Part shown: piece by piece, positions 1 through 10,640 of the stretch
Numbering within the stretch: the first letter of the stretch is position 1
Layout: each line of letters starts with the position of its first letter
Source of the DNA: Imbricaverruca yamaguchii
Lineage: Eukaryota; Arthropoda; Thecostraca; Neoverrucidae
Assembly: GCA_034440575.1 (NCBI GenBank)
Contig: JAOTOL010001633.1
Span: forward strand, 3,247,911 to 3,311,910
Reading direction: 5' to 3'
Length of the DNA: 64,000 bases
Translations under genes and position numbers: made by a program
Notes under the pieces: model-generated
Database searches by the model: none
What the model saw: only the letters and a program-made list of their open reading frames with translations
What the model was told of the DNA's origin: nothing

Positions 1-1066
1 GGCCCATTGTCTGCAGTACCGGCGACGGCCCATTGTCTCCAGTACCGGCGACGGCCCATTGTCTGCAGTACCGGCGACGGCCCATTGTCTCCAGTACCGA
101 CGACGGCCCATTGTCTCCAGTACCGGCGACGGCCCATTGTCTGCAGTACCGGCGACGGCCCATTGTCTCCAGTACCGGCGACGGCCCATTGTCTCCAGTA
201 CCGGCGACGGCCCATTGTCTCCAGTACCGGCGACGGCCCATTGTCTCCAGTACCGGCGACGGCCCATTGTCTCAGTACCGGCGACGGCCCATTGTCTCCA
301 GTACCGGCGACGGCCCATTGTCTCCAGTACCGGCGACGGCCCATTGTCTCCAGTACCGGCGACGGCCCATTGTCTCCAGTACCGGCGACGGCCCATTGTC
401 TCCAGTACCGGCGACGGCCTTGTCCAGTACCGGCGACGGCCCATTGTCTCCAGTACCGGCGACGGCCCATTGTCTCCAGTACCGGCGACGGCCCATTGTC
501 TCCAGTACCGGCGACGGCCCATTGTCTGCAGTACCGGCGACGGCCCATTGTCCCAGTACCGGCGACGGCCCATTGTCTGCAGTACCGGCGACGGCCCATT
601 GTCTCCAGTACCGGCGACGGCCCATTGTCTCCAGTACCGGCGACGGCCCATTGTCTGTCTCCAGTACCGGCGACGGCCCATTGTCTGCAGTACCGGCGAC
701 GGCCCATTGTCTCCAGTACCGGCGACGGCCCATTGTCTGCAGTACCGGCGACGGCCTCATTGTCTGCAGTACCGGCGACGGCCCATTGTCTCCAGTACCG
801 GCGACGGCTCATTGTCTGCAGTACCGGCGACGGCCCATTGTCTGCAGTACCCGCGACGGCCCATTGTCTCCAGTACCGGCGACGGCCCATTGTCTGCAGT
901 ACCGGCGACGGCCCATTGTCTGCAGTACCGGCGACGGCCCATTGTCTCCAGTACCGGCGACGGCCCATTGTCTCCAGTACCGGCGACGGCCCATTGTCTG
1001 CAGTACCCGCGACGGCCCATTGTCTCCAGTACCGGCGACGGCCCATTGTCTGCAGTACCGGCGAAC
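1..1066. repeat. 26-bp minisatellite
   Basis: About 41 head-to-tail copies of a 26-bp unit built around GTCTCCAGTACCGGCGACGG followed by CCCATT. The main variation is GTCTGCAG versus GTCTCCAG, and a few units are shortened or duplicated (near 274, 416, 550 and 655). Because 26 is not a multiple of three, all frames stay open and cycle through the same peptide, so the long open frames here are not evidence of a gene. The array runs off the left edge of the window. Confidence 0.97.
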
Positions 1067-1340
1067 GCTGATTGACCCCGGTGCCACAGTCGGTGCCTGC
1101 GGACCCAACAGCGCGGACGGTGCCCCATGACTCGGCGGTGACATTTGTGCCGCAGGCGACGCCCCGCTGTGGAAGCCAGTGGGCTCGCACGCGTGTCGTC
1201 ACTGGCCCTCGCTGCAGTGCGAGCACATGCACTGCTCGGGCCGCGGGGTGGTCGACTGTCGGGACAGACGGAGCGCACTCGGTGAGTTAGTGGATGTCAC
1301 GGGGCCGGTCAGACACGACCCTCGCTCTGCTTTGTTTATT
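1067..1340. other. unassigned GC-rich spacer
   Basis: Sequence between the 26-bp minisatellite and the first SINE copy. I see no repeat and no convincing splice-flanked reading frame in it. Confidence 0.5.
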
Positions 1341-1510
1341 GGGTGATTCACGACGCACTTTATGCACATTCACGGCTAATGGCGCCGCCCAAACTGTTTC
1401 GCCGGTGGGCCGCGGGATTGAGAAATATCCTGAGCGGTGTGAGTGTCGAACACCGGGACCTTTGGTACCCAGAGCCCAGCACCTCAACCACTCGGTCACC
1501 CCTACCCCGA
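1341..1510 (-). mobile_element. tRNA-derived SINE, copy 1
   Basis: This is the reverse complement of the copy at 2930-3105. It shares the body segment (GCGCCATTAGCCGTGAATGTG in the other copy) and the tRNA-like head, read here on the minus strand. Mismatches are scattered through both parts. The family has an RNA polymerase III type head and a tRNA-unrelated body. It would move only with the enzymes of a partner LINE. No protein is encoded. Confidence 0.8.
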
Positions 1511-1544
1511 ACCCCACTCTGCGACGCCGACTTCACGGAGCCGG

Positions 1545-2550
1545 TTCGATCTGACCCTCGTTCTATGACACAGATGGCACGGAGCCAGTCCGACTAGACT
1601 GCGACACAGACGTTACGGAGCCGGTCCGACTTGACCCTCGTTCTGTGACACAGATGTCACGGAGCCAGTCCGACTAGACTGCGACACAGACGTTACGGAG
1701 CCGGTCCGACCTGACCCTCGTTCTGTGACACAGATGGCACGGAGCCAGTCCGACTAGACTACTAATCTGCGACACAGACGTTACGGAGCCGGTCCGACCT
1801 GACCCTCGTTCTGTGACACAGATGTCACGGAGCCAGTCCGACTAGACTACTAGTCTGCGACACAGACGTTACGGAGCCGGTTCCATCTGACCCTCGTTCT
1901 GTGACACAGACGTCACGGAGCCAGTCCGACTAGACTGCGACACAGACGTTACGGAGCCGGTCCGACTTGACCCTCGTTCTGTGACACAGATGTCACGGAG
2001 CCAGTCCGACTAGACTACTAGTCTGCGACACAGACGTTACGGAGCCGGTCCGACCTGACCCTCGTTCTGTGACACAGATGGCACGGAGCCAGTCCGACTA
2101 GACTACTAATCTGCGACACAGACGTTACGGAGCCGGTCCGACCTGACCCTCGTTCTTGAACAGATGGGGCGCTTGGAGACACAGATGTCACGGAGCCAGT
2201 CCGACTAGACTACTAGTCTGCGACACAGACGTTACGGAGCCGGTCCGACCTGACCCTCGTTCTGTGACACAGATGTCACGGAACCAGTCCGACTAGACTG
2301 CGACACAGACGTTACGGAGCCGGTCCGACCTGACCCTCGTTCTGTGACACAGATGTCACGGAGCCAGTCCGACTAGACTACTAGTCTGCGACACAGACGT
2401 TACGGAGCCGGTTCCATCTGACCCTCGTTCTGTGACACAGACGTCACGGAGCCAGTCCGACTAGACTACTAACCTGCGACACAGACGTTACGGAGCCGGT
2501 CCGACCTGACCCTCGTTCTGCGACAGACGTCACGGAGCCAGTTCGGTTCG
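1545..2550. repeat. 80/88-bp compound tandem repeat
   Basis: About 11 units made of two diverged halves, GACACAGACGTTACGGAGCC and GACACAGATGTCACGGAGCC, each followed by a GGTCCGAC or AGTCCGAC block. Units alternate between 80 and 88 bp depending on an 8-bp TACTAGTC insertion. One unit near 2155-2180 carries a short foreign segment. The array seems to have arisen from a roughly 40-bp monomer that was dimerised. Confidence 0.93.
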
Positions 2551-2782
2551 ACTATGCGACCCCCTCACGGACGACTGCACAGGGCTGGCTTCGTGCTCGT
2601 AGCTGAGTGGAATAAAGTATCTGGGTTCGGTCTGGACCAGGTATGGATAGCTGTAGAGAAGGGTAGCCCATTTTCAACTTCAATTTCAACAGCCGCGGTG
2701 CTGCGCCGGTGACCCTAGTGCCATCTATAGTTGAACGATGGCGTGCCCACCAACTTCCGAACTTTATTTATAGGAATACCAA

Positions 2783-2855
2783 GTTAGTTAGTATGTTAGT
2801 CAGTTAGTTATTGTGGTTTAGGGGCGCATCGACTGCATAGTTCACCTAGCGCCCC
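2783..2855 (+). mobile_element. tiny hairpin element, copy 1 (73 bp)
   Basis: Inserted between the direct repeats GGAATACCAA (2773-2782) and GGAAATACCAA (2856-2866). The 5' part is GTTAGT-rich and is followed by TTATTGTGGTTTA. A hairpin comes next, with perfect 7-bp arms GGGGCGC (2821-2827) and GCGCCCC (2849-2855), and ATCGACTGC directly after the first arm. It shares this layout with copies at 7128, 26305, 39599, 51106, 56563 and 57899. There is no coding capacity. The near-identical flanks read as a target-site duplication. Confidence 0.7.
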
Positions 2856-2929
2856 GGAAATACCAAATAAGAAAGTGGATGATATTTGCGCCGACATGTA
2901 GATAAAGGGGTGCACTATATTCCCACTGA

Positions 2930-3105
2930 TCGTGGGGTGGGGGTGGCCGAGCGGTTAAGGTGTCGGGCTCTGGGTACCAAAGGTCCCGGGTTCGACAATA
3001 GCGCCGCTCAGGACATTTCCCAATACCGTGGCCCACCGGTGAAACAGTTTGGGCGGCGCCATTAGCCGTGAATGTGCTTGAAGTGCGTCGTGAATAAACA
3101 AACGA
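2930..3105 (+). mobile_element. tRNA-derived SINE, copy 2
   Basis: Best preserved copy of the family. A Leu/Ser-tRNA-like head carries an A box TGGCCGAGCGGTT (2944-2956) and a B-box-like GGTTCGACAAT (2989-2999). A roughly 100-bp unrelated body follows, ending in GAATAAACAAAC. A real tRNA gene is unlikely because the head does not close into an acceptor stem and continues into a body shared with the copies near 1341 and 62,170. Confidence 0.85.
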
Positions 3106-3415
3106 TATATCCCCGTTGGACATTTATCACAAATGCGTGCATGCCTATCTTGCTGACAAACCGAAATGCGTAAGGAGGGCATCCCCCGATACAAAAATCC
3201 TGCTACGATGTTTTTGTTTATAAAAAACCGCATTTTGTATGTCATATCTAGAATTAGAGCACATAAATGTACCTGAAACGAACACCGGAGTAAAACTTTT
3301 CAACAACAAAAACAACGTTGAACAATGTCACTCCAATGTAGAGAGTGGTATAGATGGGCGCCGAGCAGGACCCCGTCTGGTCTTCGTTCACACATCTTTT
3401 GTAGTCTGGTCGATT
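3106..3415. other. unassigned AT-rich spacer
   Basis: No repeat, RNA gene or splice-flanked reading frame recognised. Confidence 0.5.
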
Positions 3416-3875
3416 CTTGACTGCAACTGAAGTAACCTTGTCCGATCTAGGCTGCAGCTGAGGTGACCTGGTCAAATCTAAGCTACAGTTGAGGTAATAC
3501 TTGGTCAGACCTAAGCTTCAGCTGGGATGGTTTGGTCAGATCTAGACTGCAGCTGAGGTGGCCTGGTCATATCTAGGCTGCGCAGCTGAGGTGGTCTGGT
3601 CATATCTAGGCTGCGCAGCTGAGGTGGTCTGGTCAGATATAGGCTGCAGCTGAAGTGGTCTGGTCAGATATAGGCTGCAGCTGAGGTGACCTGGTCAGAT
3701 ATAGGCTGCAGCTGAGGTGGTCAGGTCAGATATAGGCTGCAGCTGAGGTGACCTGGTCAAATCTAAGCTACAGTTGAGGTAATACTTGGTCAGACCTAAG
3801 CTTCAGCTGGGATGGTTTGGTCACATCTAGACTGCAGCTGAGGTGGCCTGGTCAGATCCAGTCTGCAACTGATGC
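3416..3875. repeat. 31-bp tandem repeat
   Basis: About 13 degenerate units of roughly 31-36 bp with the core GGCTGCAGCTGAGGTGGTCT and then GGTCAGATATA. A block at about 3452-3540 recurs nearly unchanged at about 3748-3840, so a later segmental duplication acted inside the array. Confidence 0.9.
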
Positions 3876-4564
3876 AGGAGGCAGGGAAGAGCTAAACTGG
3901 CAAACCAGGGCTCAGTGGAGGTGAAAACGTGGTACGGACGCCATTCGATGCACTGTTTTGTGGGGGTTGGGGGACTTCTCTCAAGGTGAACTTGCGACAA
4001 GTTCATACATTTATTAGCATGAAACCACACGATGCTACTCCGCCCATCTCCAATGCTTGATAGAATACAAACTAATAATGTATAAGCCTGCTAGTTATGC
4101 GTGTGCTAGTAATTCACTGCCACTGCTACAATTACTATCGGATCATTAATGCTAGTAATAGTAGTGCACACGTTTATTTGCGCCGATCAATCCGATGAGT
4201 GGTGGCTCACGTAGGATCTAGGTACCATAGACTGGACGCAGGCTAGCTACATTGCAATGAACTTAGACTGCTCCTAGCGTCGGGTGGACTGGTTATTGAA
4301 CAACCCTACTGTGCATGACGGAAATAAATAAAACGAAGCCTTGTCTTTCCAGAAGTGTATGCAGCCACGAAATGTTTCAGTGGAATGCCGTCTCCACACG
4401 GCTCAGCTCACTGTCACGCATTCACTGAGCACGAGCTGTGGTGGCCAATATTAGCAAGGGTAGGCGAGAAGAAGACAAAATAGTGTCGCTTTGCCTCTTG
4501 CATCTCCGTGTACATAACGAGGGAACTGATTGGATTGACGACTGACAACTCGCGTCTCTTGCAG
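3876..4564. other. unassigned spacer upstream of the 4.6-kb exon
   Basis: No supported gene. Its end, CGCGTCTCTTGCAG (4551-4564), is a good 3' splice site with a pyrimidine tract, so at least its right part is probably intronic to the gene candidate that follows. Confidence 0.45.
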
Positions 4565-6291
4565 CTGACAGGGCTGCGATGCGCCAGCTCGCGTCCTCCT
4601 TCTACCTGCACCTGAAGAGCACCGTGTTGGCTCGATTTGTGCGGCCGCGTGTGCGACCTTCCCACGACATCGAGGTCACCAGCGCACCTGTCTCATGGCC
4701 ACCTCGAGTGGGGTCTGACGCGGTCAGGTCACCGCCGCCCCCTGACACGGCGGCCGGCCCCGGCCCCGGCCCCGGCCCCGGCCCCGGCCCCGGCCCCGGC
4801 CCCGGCCCCGGCCCCGGCCCCGGCCCCGGACCCGGACCCGGACCCGACCCGGACCCGGACCCGGACCCGGACCCGGACCCGGACCCGGACCCGGACCCGG
4901 ACCCGGACCCGGACCCGGACCCGGACCCGGACCCGGACCCGGACCCGGACCCGGACCCGGACCCGGACCCGGACCCGGACTCGGCCAGGACGTCGACACG
5001 TCGGGAAGCGTCCTCCGCCGGCTGCCTACGCAGCCGCACACGACGGGATCCACTGGGCCCGTCCGCGGCGGTTCGCTGCTGGCACGGACGCCCACTCGCC
5101 CGCAGACACTCATGGCGACATCCAGTCCAGCGTCACGGACACTCATGGCGACATCCGGTCCAGCGTCACGGACACTCATGGCGGCATCCGGTCCAGCGTC
5201 ACGGACACTCATGGCGGCATCCGATCCAGCGTCACGGACACTCATGGCGGCATCCGGTCCAGTGTCACGGACACTCGTGGCGGTACCGCAGACAATCATA
5301 TCCGTATCGACGGACTCGGTATCGAAATACGATTTTGACGTCTCGACTGACCTCATCGACCCGCAGATAGACGGTTCTCCGGTCGCACTTCGCATGGGCA
5401 ACACGCTGACAGTGCCATATATGGTCGGACTACGAAGCTCCGGATTTCCGCCGGAATCGTGGACTCCTCCACGGGTGCGAACATCCCTCGCGGGACATTG
5501 GATTCGCCCGGCAATGTCGACCTCTCGGGAGGCTCTCGTCAGCGCCGGGGCCGGGAGCGTCGAGGCAAGCGATGCTGAAGCCAGCGCCGGTCGGTCGCCT
5601 ACCCCGGTCGTGGGGATCGAGGATGGCGCAGCACCGACAGGCAGAGCGCAGCCAGTGACCGCCATTCCCGCGCAGGCGTTCCTTGTTGTCCCGTCTGACT
5701 CGGCTGCTAACGCAGGTGGACGTGTGTCCACTTTGAGGGAGGCACCTTCAGAACGTCGTACAATTTCGGTGTCCACAGTTCCACCCTGGAGGAGCAATCA
5801 CAAGTCATCTTACTCGCTGGTTCGCGTCTTCACGGGCCGGCCGAGGTATCGCTCGCAGCTGGGCGCCCGCGCGCTCTCCGACGATGCGGCTGAAGTGTCA
5901 CTGCGGGCGGCGAGGTCGACCTCTCCGCTGCCACCGGCAACAACCGCCACGCCGGCCGCCATCAAAGTGAACATGTCGACTGCAAACCAGCAGGGCACTG
6001 TCGGCCCCACAGACAATGCCGTCACCTGGCTGTACCTCGGCCGCCATGTCACGTCGAGGTCACATCTGCGGCCGACAGGCCCGACCTCAGTCGTGATGAG
6101 ACCGCGGATTGGACTGGACACCCGCGTGCAACAGACAGCGACCTCCGAAGCCCACCCGTATCCGTCCGACGCTCCTCCGGAAGCGGAGAATCGCCGCCTG
6201 CCCCTGCAGGAGCAGCTGAACGAGTTTCAGCGCACCCTCATCGAAATGGCGCGCCGGGACATGGACTTCCACCCCCACGACCGTGGCACCG
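4565..6291 (+). CDS. candidate exon, Pro/Gly- and Ser/Ala-rich protein (internal frame break at 4846)
   Basis: Starts after a strong acceptor (TCTCTTGCAG) and ends at ACCG|GTGAGG, in phase 1. The frame beginning CT|GAC AGG GCT (first ATG at 4579) runs into a GGCCCC/GGACCC repeat that encodes Gly-Pro. At 4846 one G is missing from a GGACCC unit, so the apparent frame changes from GP to DP and later stops at 5370. The frame on the other side of that gap is open from about 4746 to 6365. Allowing for one base, the exon gives about 575 codons. After the GP run come five 11-residue repeats of the type TLMAASGPASR (5109-5275), then a Ser/Thr/Ala-rich region, then a charged segment containing LQEQLNEFQRTLIEMARRD, possibly helical. 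No known domain is recognised. The gap may be a sequencing error in a hard repeat or a real mutation. The phase match with the exon at 6402 and codon-multiple repeats in one consistent frame support coding. The 5' end of the gene is not seen. Confidence 0.55.
4746..4980. repeat. GC-rich hexanucleotide repeat (GGCCCC)n then (GGACCC)n
   Basis: Uninterrupted GGCCCC units to about 4828, then GGACCC units to about 4980, with a single 5-base unit GACCC at 4846-4850. Inside the candidate exon the repeat encodes Gly-Pro before the irregular unit. It is highly prone to slippage. Confidence 0.97.
5105..5285 (+). repeat. 33-bp coding-type tandem repeat
   Basis: Five full units and a degenerate sixth, of 33 bp each (core ACTCATGGCGGCATCCGGTC). 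They encode an 11-residue repeat TLMA(A/T)SGPASR in the frame of the surrounding exon. Unit length is kept at a multiple of three, and most differences between units are single-base substitutions. Confidence 0.9.
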
Positions 6292-6401
6292 GTGAGGACA
6301 GCCGCGTGTGCTTGCGCTCTGCTCAGGCGCAGGCTCTGCGAGTACAGTGTGTGTTAGGCCTCTGAACGGGGTGTCAACTGTCGTGTCATCGGTTCATGCA
6401 G

Positions 6402-6838
6402 GTACATCGTACGTCTCTGGGTGGCCAGCAGTCGTGACGCACCTGTCCTCTTCCGGTACCGACCAGCCCACTACCGCCACGAGTCCCGGTATCGACCAGC
6501 CCACTACCGCCACGAGTCCCGGTACCGACCAGCCCGCCACCGCCACGAGTCCCGGTACCGACCAGCCCACTACCGCCACGAGTCCCGGTACCGACCAGCC
6601 CACCACCGCCACGAGTCCCGGTACCGACCAGCCCACTACCGCCACGAGTCCCAGTACCGACCAGCCCGCCACCGCCACGAGTCCCGGTACCGACCAGCCC
6701 ACTACCGCCACGAGTCCCAGTACCGACCAGCCCGCCACCGCCACGAGTCCCGGTACCGACCAGCCCACTGCCACCCAGGGCAGCACTGAGCGCAACACGT
6801 CACAATGTGCTGAATGCCCGTATCTACTAGCGGAGTAA
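6402..6838 (+). CDS. candidate terminal exon with mucin-like 11-residue repeats
   Basis: Acceptor TTCATGCAG|GTACATCG. The intron (6292-6401) is 110 bp. Its donor leaves one base (G), and this exon supplies GT to make a Gly codon, after which the frame stays open to the TAA at 6836-6838. About ten copies of TDQPTTATSPG, encoded by 33-bp units, make the product Thr/Ser/Pro-rich like the O-glycosylated stalks of mucins. A short non-repeat tail containing CAEC ends the protein. Function is unknown. No transmembrane segment or GPI signal is evident. The nearest AATAAA is about 600 bp downstream (near 7435), so the poly(A) site is unsure. Confidence 0.55.
6455..6775 (+). repeat. 33-bp tandem repeat
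   Basis: About ten units with the core GGTACCGACCAGCCCACTAC and then CGCCACGAGTCCC, all 33 bp with few substitutions (ACTACC/GCCACC, GGTATC). They lie inside the candidate terminal exon and keep its frame. Confidence 0.95.
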
Positions 6839-7116
6839 AGCTAATCATTGCAAACCGTACGCAAATGTCACTAGCCGTGATGGCGAGTTGATGTGGCGAC
6901 GCTGCCACACCAGAATGCACGGTTTCTAACTACCACTCAGTGGAGTTATTCACAATTATGACATTCGATACGACAATGCGTGCTGTGACAATATTGTCGT
7001 ACCAATGTCGTACCAATCAACGCACAGGCAAACACACTATTAGCTAAGCTTGATCCATGGGCGCAGCCTCATATCAAGTTCCGGGAACTATGGCCACCGG
7101 CACTCATGGGATGGCA
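6839..7116. other. unassigned AT-rich spacer
   Basis: Region downstream of the candidate stop codon. Nothing recognised. Confidence 0.4.
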
Positions 7117-7127
7117 ATTGCAATTAT

Positions 7128-7184
7128 CGGTTGGTTGGTTATTGGAGGTCAGGGCGCATTGACTGCGTCGGTTATGCAGCGCCC
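7128..7184 (+). mobile_element. tiny hairpin element, copy 2 (57 bp)
   Basis: Flanked by ATTGCAATTAT (7117-7127) and ATTGCAACTAT (7185-7195), an 11-bp direct repeat with one mismatch. The 5' part is CGGTTGGTTGGTTATTGGAG. The hairpin arms are GGGCGC (7152-7157) and GCGCCC (7179-7184), with ATTGACTGCGTCGG after the first arm. The insert ends exactly with the second arm. Confidence 0.75.
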
Positions 7185-7195
7185 ATTGCAACTAT

Positions 7196-8381
7196 TTAGT
7201 TGCAATGCTAGGTGTATGACAATCCACTGTAAAAAAAACACCTAAAAGTGCCCGGTATGGGTCACACAAAGCTTTCTGGACATTTTCCTGAAGAGTTAAA
7301 CCGATGATCAAATATCAAGATTAGTATTTATGAGTGACATGGGCATTTTTAAGCAGGACAAGTTTTGAAGTTGTCCACGACACAGTGATAAACTACTTGT
7401 GAAATAAGGTAGCATACGCCACTTCCTAAGCACTGAATAAACACCATGTCCAAGGAAGTATCGGTATCATACTTGTTAATATATGCTGGTAAAGTGTCCA
7501 TTACTCGTCTCCAAGAATATGCTGCCTTTAAGTATCATACTTATGCTCACTATTACATATTATGATATACAAGCATCTTGTAACACAATTCCCGATACAG
7601 GGATCATCCATATGGTCTGTAAATCAATGTCATCTGTTAATACCATGGTATTGCAATTTTTATAATTGGATAGGTATCCCTATATATAAGGTTTCCTCCA
7701 AATTAAACAAAAATATGCAGTATTATGGACACTATTCGCTCAAAATTCGCCTGGAAGGACTGAAACAATATTTCAGCTGGTATGCTATCATGATAAAACT
7801 TCGACATCCTAGTGGACTCGTTTCGACATCTCACACCAAACGATAAACCATTATATTAAAAATACAACAGCGTTGGTAACGCCCCGTTGGTTGCTAAGCG
7901 ACGTACAGCAGCTGCAGCAGCAACAGAAGCAACAGCAGCAGCTGCCAGCTGCAGCAGAAGCATGAAATGCAGCAGCGACGGCAGTAGAGCGGCGCCATCC
8001 AAAGATATCCGGTAATTTTGTGAAATACGGTCTCACACAAATTGATGAGTGATGCAATGTACCTACAGTTCCGAACTGATCTCAGTCCACACTCAGTGCG
8101 TCTGAATATGAGACGGGGTAAGTAGCCGTGGCCGTGTCAAAACGGCAAAACCCAAACCTCCCCATCACCAACACCCATGGTTCATCGTTATGATTCCTTG
8201 CAATAGATCCGACTCCCAGGATTGTTCAGCGCCCGGTAACCGCCAGCCGTCACATTTAGAAAGCACCGATCGGCCGAAGTCCTAGCAGCGTGTGCGTTTT
8301 GAACACGGGACATACTCATCCACAGTCACCGCTGGACGCCAGGCTATCGGCTACGTCACCTGCGGCGTGTTTGCGTTGCAG
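7196..8381. other. unassigned, with a short CAG/CTG-rich stretch
   Basis: AT-rich sequence without a supported gene. At about 7907-7965 there is an imperfect CAG/CTG-rich patch (cagcagctgcagcagcaac). From about 8300 the GC content rises towards the exon at 8382. Confidence 0.5.
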
Positions 8382-8531
8382 TGCTGTCCGTGGTGCTGCA
8401 GCAGACGCAGTTTCCGCAGCTGCCGCGGCCGGTCAGCCGTCCAGGAGAGTGCACGACGTACAACATCACGTGCACACTGGGGCCGCCCCTGCTGCAACAC
8501 TGCCGAGGCATCTCACCCGTCGTCTGTGTCC
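8382..8531 (+). CDS. candidate phase 1-1 Cys-rich exon
   Basis: The 150-bp segment lies between an acceptor TTTGCGTTGCAG and a donor C|GTGAGT. Starting with two bases of a split codon, it stays open for 49 codons and ends with one base, giving a symmetric phase 1-1 exon, the class usual for extracellular modules. The translation has four Cys residues (ECTTYNITC, QHCRG and PVVCV) and one N-glycosylation sequon NIT. I do not recognise the domain. The partner exons on either side were not found, so the call rests on splice signals, phase and composition only. Confidence 0.45.
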
Positions 8532-8595
8532 GTGAGTGCACGGGTGCACAAGCCCGTGAAGCGTTTCGCATTCGGCACGTGCCCGCTCAAGCGGT

Positions 8596-8635
8596 CACAC
8601 CTTATCACGCCAATGCATTGGCGTGATAAGGTGTG
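8596..8635. repeat. perfect 40-bp palindrome
   Basis: CACACCTTATCACGCCAATG followed directly by its exact reverse complement, with the centre between 8615 and 8616 and no spacer. It abuts a second palindrome. Confidence 0.97.
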
Positions 8636-8671
8636 GCCGACATCTCGTCATTGCAATGGCGAGATGTCGGC
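8636..8671. repeat. near-perfect 36-bp palindrome
   Basis: GCCGACATCTCGTCATTG followed by its reverse complement with a single mismatched pair (T/G), centre between 8653 and 8654. It starts at the base after the preceding palindrome ends. Their sequences are unrelated although both centres contain CAATG/CATTG-type motifs. Confidence 0.95.
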
Positions 8672-10640
8672 TACTTCCTGCGGGGCGGAGGTTCCCGCTG
8701 TAGCCTACAGGGGCTGACACGGCTTCCCTGTGGACCGGCTGTGCGATTGGCTGGAACCTGTCACCTGCCATCCACGGCCGGCTAGATTAACTCTGAATAG
8801 CCATATCTGTGAAATGTGTGAGAACGCCTACGTGAAGCGCAAGTTTCGGCAGGAACCTGAGTATGGCGGCGAGTGGGCGAGGGATGGGGATAGTGCAGGA
8901 TATTGAGCACCAAAGAAATATCTATGCTATCATGAAGCTTGCGATTCTTCCCGTTCCTTGCAAATATTGCTGTCTGCGTACTTCTGAAAACGTTCCAGCT
9001 CACATACCCGTAAGCCAGTCCTGGTCTCACCCCGTCACTGGCATGAGGGTCCCATGTATCCGCCGCTGGCGGCCAATACGAGACCCATAAGACAAGGCTC
9101 GTTGACTGTGTCCACTCGGGAACAAGCGAACATGGTGGTTGCCGGCTCTGAAACAACCAACTACACGAAATGCCGCGAACAATACTGTTGTTTTCCTTCC
9201 TTGTGGCTGGAAGTGGAAGAGAACGCATCTAAATAGTAAGGCCGGCGTAAGAGGCTCCTATATCCGCCCAATGCCGTTCGTGTGTGACACCAGCTGATAT
9301 TGCGGCAGGAGCAGACCGAGGTCGGAGGTCATCTGCTGCGGCGACGCCCATTATACTGCTCACGTTGGTCGCAATCATGGTGGTGTTGCTGTCAGTCTGG
9401 CGCAGCTCATGTCGGTAGGTATCCGGCTCCTCAAAAATATCGGAAGCAGAGACGAGTCCAGGCATTTTTATTGGGGATAGGGGGTTCCAGTCTGGAGATG
9501 TACCACTGATTGAGAAACTCTCAAGGCTGCACCCAAGTGTACCCGGGGGGACTTTCAGCTAAAAATAAATTCAAGAATGCAATGGTGCGTCTTTTCGAGT
9601 CAGAGGGGTGCTGCATTTTCATCGGGGGGAGGTACAAGGCTTCTATCCCCTGTAGAGCCGACCCTGGTCGAAATTCCGGGCATGCTGTTGCTACTCGACT
9701 GGATTCCATGTAGATAAGTATACTCAAAGGGATCGCAACTACGGCGATGTCCGCGTTACTCGGATGAATTTATGTAGGTAACTCCCAGGCTCCTTGAAAA
9801 ATTTTGCATTATCGCGATATGTTGTGACTCAGATGGACCCCATGGAGGAAATTCTTAGCCGCGTCAAAGGAGTGGGAAGTTTGTGGTGGGAATTGAAGCA
9901 GGCGATAAGCATGTGCTTGATTTACATCTCTTGAAGGGGTCGGGTCTCCCATGTTGGCTCGTCCCCCTCGAAGAAAGAGCACCATGAGCAGCCCTCGTAA
10001 TGGCGTCTCCTGACACCAGCTGATACTCGCCTCCCACCCAAGGATTTGCATACGTAGACACACTTAACCTAATTGTGTAAGGGATGCAGTCATTCAATTG
10101 TCAAGAGGGAGATTATTCGGCAGTACATTGAGACCTCGATTATTCGTCGATCAATTGTTTGCAAAATGTCGTCCGAGAACTTGCATCGTTAACTACATGT
10201 TTAGAAAAGCAAAACTGGGAGATTGTGAAAACGACACTTGCAGAGGGAAAAAATTGAAATAATGCGAATAATTGTTTTACTTTACCTCTTCGACGTTGTT
10301 CCACCTTCGGGTCCTCCCAGTCGACTCAGACTGTATATTAGTCAGTGCACAAAACATGGCGAAACTTCACGCGATCTGATATCTCAGTAACCGTCAAGCT
10401 TGCCTATTTCCTAATTACTGCGAACCATTCCCGTTACTGGAGCATAACTACCACAGTCCAATGCTGACTTTTTTCTTCTTTAAACAACTTATTTTATTTT
10501 AAAATCTAACCCGAGTTCTTGCTGGGTAGTTTTATGAACCAGGATCCTATTGCTAAGCAGAGCATGTTGCGTGAACGCTGGCTCCACCACTCGATCCATT
10601 CATTCCAGTTCAAACAGCAGAATTTTGACCGAAAGTTTAG
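8672..10640. other. unassigned
   Basis: About 2 kb without a supported gene. Open frames are short and lack paired splice signals. No strong repeat was recognised. Confidence 0.5.

Noticed and set aside
1..1130. Three overlapping open frames of 338-365 codons
   Set aside because: All arise from the 26-bp unit cycling through frames. They contain only the repeat peptide and have no splice context.
2930..3000. tRNA-Leu or tRNA-Ser gene
   Set aside because: A and B boxes are present but no closed acceptor stem, and the sequence continues into a SINE body repeated elsewhere.
4602..5797. Minus-strand frames of 145 and 357 codons over the GP repeat
   Set aside because: They are reverse readings of the GGCCCC/GGACCC repeat and of the plus-strand exon. 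The plus strand has phase-matched splice sites and these do not.
8290..8717. 141-codon plus-strand frame across both palindromes
   Set aside because: Runs antiphase to the splice-flanked Cys-rich exon and reads through the palindromes; likely chance in GC-rich sequence.
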